A stretch of DNA of 20,368 nucleotides from CAWHOW01 sp050013795 (GTDB lineage Bacteria > Bacteroidota > Bacteroidia > Bacteroidales > CG2-30-32-10), in NCBI GenBank assembly GCA_050013795.1, contig JBEKEO010000034.1, positions 1 through 20,368 of the forward strand, in the 5' to 3' direction. This document shows, piece after piece, positions 16,062-20,368 of this stretch. Position 1 is the first letter of the stretch; every line of letters begins with the position of its first letter. The position numbers and the translations under genes were made by a program. The notes beneath the pieces are model-generated. The model did no database searches, was not told where the DNA came from, and saw nothing but the letters and a program-made list of their open reading frames with translations.

Positions 16062-16091
16062 TTTGCAGAATAAAAATATTTTATATATTTG
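16062..16091 (+). promoter_or_regulatory. Bacteroidota-type promoter for the T9SS substrate gene
   Basis: TTTG (16062-16065) and TATATTTG (16084-16091) are separated by 18 bases, matching the TTG/TTTG ... TAnnTTTG architecture of Bacteroidota housekeeping promoters. Transcription would start near 16097, leaving a leader of about 50 bases before the ATG at 16150. This is the best promoter match in the window. Confidence 0.65.
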
Positions 16092-16149
16092 TGATATAAA
16101 AAAAGCAATATAAATATCATAAAATATTATTCATCCAAACCATAATTAC

Positions 16150-19100
16150 ATGAAACGGATTTATCTTTTTCCATTATCTGTTATTATTATCTTTTTAAAT
16201 GGCTTTTCATTAAAAGGATATTCTCAGTCAGCACCCAATGCCTGGACTGTTAAAATGGAACCGCAAAAAGTATTTGTCGAAAACCAAGGCCAATTTCCGC
16301 TGCTCAATAAAGATAAAATAAAAAGTTCCGATATTTTGTATGCCTACGATGAAGGCCCGACTAAAATATATTTCACCAGGACAGGTGTTATTTATACCTT
16401 TAATAAAACTTCGCCCAAAAAGATTGAAAAGGATGAAGATGACGACAAAGATTCTGGTAAACCGGCAAACCATGAAGAGGAAGAAAAAGAAGAACATGCA
16501 ATTATTACAACAACTGATATAAAATATATGAACTGGGAAAATGCTAATCCCAATGTTGAGGTTGTTGCTGATGATCCTGCTACCGGTTATTTCAGCTACG
16601 GCTTTTATGATAATACCGGAACAGTAAAAAACATTAATTATATTAAAGGGTATAATAAAATAACGTATAAAAACCTTTATCCGAATATTGATGTTGAATA
16701 TGTATTTCATCCCGACGGTGGAATAAAATATACGCTGATATTACATCCCGGTGCTGATATTGCAAAAGTAGGAATGAATTATTCGGGCAATCCGAAAGTA
16801 AAGAATAATGGCGATTTGCACATTAACACTTTATTTGGCGATATTATTGATCATGCCCCGCATGCATTTTACTCTGATAATAAGTCCATTATTAATTCAT
16901 TTTTTGTCAAAACAAATAATACGATTTCAATAAAATTAGATGATGCATACGATAATTCGAAAACTGTAATAATTGATCCGTGGGTTGTAACTCCAGCACT
17001 TGCTAATTCACATTGTGTTTGGGAATGCGATAAGGATGGTTCCGGGAATGTATATATTATTGGCGGAGATGTTCCTCTGACATTACAAAAATATACTTCC
17101 GCAGGAGTGTGGGTGTGGACTTATGCTACTCCGTATGATACTTCCAGTGGCGACTGGCTGGGAACTCTTGCCACTGATTTGGCTGGTAACAGCTATGTTA
17201 CAAATGGTTCAACTGCGGCATTACTAAAAGTTAATACAGGCGGAGGAATGGTATATAGTGTTACAGGTGGCAGTATGGACGAATACTGGAACATTGCATT
17301 TAACTGTGACCAGACAAAATTAATTATTGCAGGCACCCGCCTTACGGGAATTCCTATTATTACCGGCAGCGGTCAAATATTTGACATCAATGCAGCTACA
17401 GGAAGTGTTAATAGTATGGCGCAAGTCGGATGGGCAACACCTGGTCCTATAATGGGTAATGACCCGGATGAAGCCAGGTCGGTTACTTCCTGTCGCAATG
17501 CCCGCTATTACTATCTTACACTTGACAGTATCGGATGCGTGGATCAAAATATAGGTGTTTGCCCTTCTGGTAATCCTTCTATTTTTAAATTAAACTCTGG
17601 TTATGGATTTGCATACAAAATGGAAAATTACCGGCCCAATAATGGTAATGCAGGTATCATGTCTATCAGGGCTAACAGATATTTTCTTTACACTGCAAAT
17701 GGCACTAATATTGAAAAGCGGTCGCTTGCCACAGGTGCTGTTTTAAACACAGCTGCAATTCCGGGCGGGGTTAATACCACTACACTTGGGTTTCACCAGA
17801 TAGGTAACAGTGGTATTGATATCGACACTTGCGGAAATGTTTATGTAGGCTCAGCTAATGGTTTATATGAATTTGATGCTAATCTTACTCCAATAACATC
17901 TGTCGCAACTACTTACAGCATATATGATGTAAAGGTTAGTTATGGTGGAAATGTTATAGTCGCCGGCGCTACAGGGGATAATTCAAGCACCAGCAGAACA
18001 GGTTATGTCCAATCATTTAATATGGGAGCCTGTAATCCTATGACTTTATACTGTTGCGATGCAAATATATGTCCTGCAGGGCCTTTTTGCAGTACTGCTT
18101 CTCCTGTTAATTTAACAGCTGCAACAACAGGCGGGACATGGAGCGGTACTGGCATTACCAATATCTCTGCGGGAACGTTTAGTCCTTCTGTGGCAGGGCC
18201 CGGTATTCATACTATTTATTATACCTTAGCCTGCGGAACGGATTCCATAAACATTACTGTTAATGCATGTGCTACATTATCTGTATGCACGCAAACAGGT
18301 GGAGACCTTACTGTTTCGGGTGGAACAGCTCCATATACCTGGCAGTATCTGAAAGACTCTCTTGATTGCAGCAGCTGTCCATTAGGAACTTGTATCCCTC
18401 CTATCTGTAACGGAACTGTTATCCAGATATGGACAACATTTGCAACGGGGACAACAGTGCCGCCTCCGACTCCATCAACAGATACTATTCGTGTAACTGA
18501 TGGCGGTTCTAATTCGCTGGTAATTTATAGTATTGCATCATTACCTTCATGTTCACCTTGTCCTCCGCTTACCGTTACACCTGCAAGTATAGTGGAGGTA
18601 AAATGTTTTGGCGGAGCAACCGGAAGCTTTTCTGCTTCAACCACAGGAGGCACTTCGCCATATAATTATACATTGATGAATGGACTAACAACAATTGTTA
18701 CTTATACAAATATTACGGGATCACAAAGTTTTACAGGGCTTGCTGCCGGAACCTACACATTAGATGTTTCGGATCATAACGGTTGCCCCGATACCATAAC
18801 TGTTACCATCACTCAGCCGGCATCAGCTGTAACAGCATCTATCACCGGATCAACGCAACCGGCTTGCGGCGTAAGCAATGGTTCGGCTACTGCGGCGGGT
18901 TCAGGAGGTACAAGTGGTTACACATACAGTTGGAACTCCAGTCCAGTACAAACTACAGCGACCGCATCCAATCTTCACGCGGGAATTTATACTGTAACTG
19001 TTACTGATGCCAATGGCTGCACGGCTACTGCATCTGTTACCTTAACCAATCCTAATGCTCCCGTGCTGACAATAAGCACTGTTAATGCAACCTGCGGCAT

Positions 19101-20208
19101 GAATAATGGTTCTGCAACAGTTATAGCTTCTGGAGGAACAGCACCTTACACTTATCTGTGGAGTTCTACTCCGCCACAAACTACATCAACAGCCAGTAAT
19201 CTTGGTCCCGGGACTTATTACGTTACCGTTACTGATCACGTGAATTGCACCAGCATTGATACTGCCATTGTGATAGACACCAGTTCTTTCAGTGCTTCTG
19301 CAGGAGCCAATCAGTCTATTTGTAAAGGAGGATCTGCCACATTAACCGCTACAGGAGGAACCACTTATCAATGGAGTACCGGCGCTTCAACTGCCACGAT
19401 AAATGTTACGCCAACTGTCACTACATTATATACAGTTACTGTATCAAACTCTATTTGCACCGCTACCGCTAATGTTACTGTTATAGTTAATCCTATTCCT
19501 GTTGCCACCATAACCGGAGACAGCCTGCTTTGCAAAGGGATGTCGGAAATACTGACTGCACACGGAGGCACGTCTTATATCTGGAATAATTCAGATACCA
19601 CGGCAGCCATTACTATCTCCCCCGCTACTCAAACATCCTATACTGTTACTGTTACCCGTGCCGGATGTACAGCCACGGCAAGTATTACGGTAAATTTGGA
19701 AAACCCGCCAACGGCGCATGCATGGAATGATACAATAATTAATATTGGAGGAAGCGCCCAGCTTCATGGAAGCGGAGGAATCAGTTACTCGTGGTCACCT
19801 TCAACAGGGCTTAACAACCCTAATATTGCCAATCCAACAGCAAGTCCTCTTACAACAACTTACTATATACTTGTTGTAACCGATTCAAATGGATGCACCA
19901 GTTCAGATACAGTAAAAGTTACTGTTGAGATAAATTGCGGAGATGTATTTGTGCCAAATGCATTCTCGCCAGATAATGGGAATAACGCACTGGAATGTGT
20001 TTATGGCAACTGTATCGAGTCAATGGAATTTTCGATATATGACAGGTGGGGAGAAAAAGTTTTTTCTTCAACTGATTTGAAAACATGCTGGGATGGAACG
20101 TATAAAGGGAAGAAGATGAATACAGGAGTTTTTGTTTATTATTTAAAAGCCAATCTTTACAATGGATCTGAAATAACTAAAAAGGGAAATGTTAACCTTT
20201 TCAGATAA
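16150..20208 (+). CDS. Large secreted multi-domain protein with T9SS type-B (gliding-motility) sorting domain
   Basis: 1352 residues. A signal peptide (about 1-26, ending KGYSQS) is followed by a DUF7948-like N-terminal domain: KVFVENQGQFPLLNKDKI, then DILYAYDEGPTKIYFTRTG and NIDVEYVFHPDGGIKYTLILHPG. This domain is interrupted by a strongly acidic low-complexity insert (about 92-118, many D/E/K). Residues about 285-620 look like a beta-propeller-type region with repeated GN-YV and GG-V-AG patterns. A Cys-rich joint (YCCDANICPAGPFC) leads to adhesion-type repeats. The last 90 residues (from C1263) are the gliding_CTERM/CHU_C sorting domain, with DVFVPNAFSPDN, SIYDRWGEKVF, WDGTYKGK and GVFVYYLKA. 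It should be exported by Sec and then T9SS to the cell surface or medium. A PorP/SprF gene follows within 30 bases. Confidence 0.9.
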   Translation: MKRIYLFPLSVIIIFLNGFSLKGYSQSAPNAWTVKMEPQKVFVENQGQFPLLNKDKIKSSDILYAYDEGPTKIYFTRTGVIYTFNKTSPKKIEKDEDDDKDSGKPANHEEEEKEEHAIITTTDIKYMNWENANPNVEVVADDPATGYFSYGFYDNTGTVKNINYIKGYNKITYKNLYPNIDVEYVFHPDGGIKYTLILHPGADIAKVGMNYSGNPKVKNNGDLHINTLFGDIIDHAPHAFYSDNKSIINSFFVKTNNTISIKLDDAYDNSKTVIIDPWVVTPALANSHCVWECDKDGSGNVYIIGGDVPLTLQKYTSAGVWVWTYATPYDTSSGDWLGTLATDLAGNSYVTNGSTAALLKVNTGGGMVYSVTGGSMDEYWNIAFNCDQTKLIIAGTRLTGIPIITGSGQIFDINAATGSVNSMAQVGWATPGPIMGNDPDEARSVTSCRNARYYYLTLDSIGCVDQNIGVCPSGNPSIFKLNSGYGFAYKMENYRPNNGNAGIMSIRANRYFLYTANGTNIEKRSLATGAVLNTAAIPGGVNTTTLGFHQIGNSGIDIDTCGNVYVGSANGLYEFDANLTPITSVATTYSIYDVKVSYGGNVIVAGATGDNSSTSRTGYVQSFNMGACNPMTLYCCDANICPAGPFCSTASPVNLTAATTGGTWSGTGITNISAGTFSPSVAGPGIHTIYYTLACGTDSINITVNACATLSVCTQTGGDLTVSGGTAPYTWQYLKDSLDCSSCPLGTCIPPICNGTVIQIWTTFATGTTVPPPTPSTDTIRVTDGGSNSLVIYSIASLPSCSPCPPLTVTPASIVEVKCFGGATGSFSASTTGGTSPYNYTLMNGLTTIVTYTNITGSQSFTGLAAGTYTLDVSDHNGCPDTITVTITQPASAVTASITGSTQPACGVSNGSATAAGSGGTSGYTYSWNSSPVQTTATASNLHAGIYTVTVTDANGCTATASVTLTNPNAPVLTISTVNATCGMNNGSATVIASGGTAPYTYLWSSTPPQTTSTASNLGPGTYYVTVTDHVNCTSIDTAIVIDTSSFSASAGANQSICKGGSATLTATGGTTYQWSTGASTATINVTPTVTTLYTVTVSNSICTATANVTVIVNPIPVATITGDSLLCKGMSEILTAHGGTSYIWNNSDTTAAITISPATQTSYTVTVTRAGCTATASITVNLENPPTAHAWNDTIINIGGSAQLHGSGGISYSWSPSTGLNNPNIANPTASPLTTTYYILVVTDSNGCTSSDTVKVTVEINCGDVFVPNAFSPDNGNNALECVYGNCIESMEFSIYDRWGEKVFSSTDLKTCWDGTYKGKKMNTGVFVYYLKANLYNGSEITKKGNVNLFR
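18568..19935 (+). repeat. Tandem SprB-like and PKD/Ig-like modules inside the T9SS substrate
   Basis: Residues about 807-1262 consist of roughly 70-85-residue modules. Three SprB-type repeats (about 807-892, 893-970 and 971-1046) share the pattern C-x-x-x-x-GS-A...GG-x-x-x-YxY-W...L-x-x-G-x-Y-x-V-x-V-x-D-x-x-x-C. Three PKD/Ig-like modules follow from F1047, with (C/G)-x-G-x-x-x-x-L-x-A-x-GG-x-x-Y-x-W and a T-x-Y-x-V-x-V ending. They are diverged at the DNA level, so they are old duplications. Such modules usually form surface adhesive stalks. Confidence 0.75.
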
Positions 20209-20237
20209 AAAATAGTTGATACTTTAAAAATAACCGT

Positions 20238-20368
20238 ATGAAAAAATATATATACCAAATTGCTCTTATATTAATTATTATTAATCCTGCCGGAAAATTA
20301 ATATCACAGGATATTCACTTTTCACAATTTATGATGACGCCATTACTTATTAATCCGGCGCAAGCGGG
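20238..20368 (+). CDS. PorP/SprF-family T9SS-associated membrane protein (5' end only)
   Basis: The ATG at 20238 lies 29 bases after the preceding stop. The 43 visible codons encode a signal peptide (MKKYIYQIALILIII...KLISQ) followed by DIHFSQFMMTPLLINPAQAG. The pattern Q-D-x-x-F-S-Q-F-x-x-x-P-L-x-x-N-P-A at the mature N-terminus is diagnostic of PorP/SprF outer-membrane proteins. These proteins often stand directly downstream of large type-B T9SS substrates and are thought to help retain or export them. The rest lies beyond the window, so completeness cannot be judged. Confidence 0.85.
   Translation, partial: MKKYIYQIALILIIINPAGKLISQDIHFSQFMMTPLLINPAQA

Overview
The window looks like a chromosomal piece of a low-GC Bacteroidota. 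The evidence is a type IX secretion (T9SS) type-B C-terminal sorting domain, the start of a PorP/SprF-family gene, a DUF3078 protein, signal peptides ending in ...FAQ or ...FGQ, weak or absent Shine-Dalgarno sequences, and promoter-like TAnnTTTG elements. No tRNA, rRNA, CRISPR array or intact mobile element was recognised.

Left part (1-3001, minus strand): the 5' part of a gene for a secreted, probably outer-membrane beta-barrel protein, then a two-component pair. The pair is a NarL/LuxR-type response regulator and a membrane sensor kinase with an extracytoplasmic Cache-like sensor, HAMP, HisKA_3 and ATPase domains. The two genes overlap by 8 bases and are transcribed away from the kdp operon.

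Centre (3282-11337, plus strand): a complete high-affinity potassium-uptake operon in the order kdpF - small ORF - kdpA - kdpB - kdpC - kdpD - kdpE. Gene spacing is 0-12 bases, with an ATGA overlap between kdpC and kdpD. KdpFABC is the K+-pumping P-type ATPase, and KdpD/KdpE is the dedicated sensor kinase and response regulator. Two small genes were read directly from the DNA: a 54-residue KdpF, and an additional 40-residue single-span membrane protein that does not match the standard Kdp subunits.

Intergenic stretch 11338-12098: a frameshifted C-terminal remnant of a secreted fibronectin-III-like protein lies directly behind kdpE. It is followed by a strong bidirectional terminator and a seven-unit, exactly 21-bp tandem repeat with palindromic cores. 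About 250 bases of AT-rich upstream DNA follow.

Right part (12099-20368, plus strand): a DUF3078 outer-membrane protein and, 30 bases later, a 757-residue protein of unknown function with EF-hand-like loops and C-terminal membrane spans. Next come a small cupin and a 1352-residue secreted multi-domain protein with a T9SS type-B sorting domain. The first 43 codons of a PorP/SprF gene end the window; such proteins commonly accompany type-B substrates.

The points most worth following up are the extra small membrane protein inside kdp, the EF-hand membrane protein paired with DUF3078, and the 21-bp repeat array. Nothing in the window establishes a new defence or mobile system.
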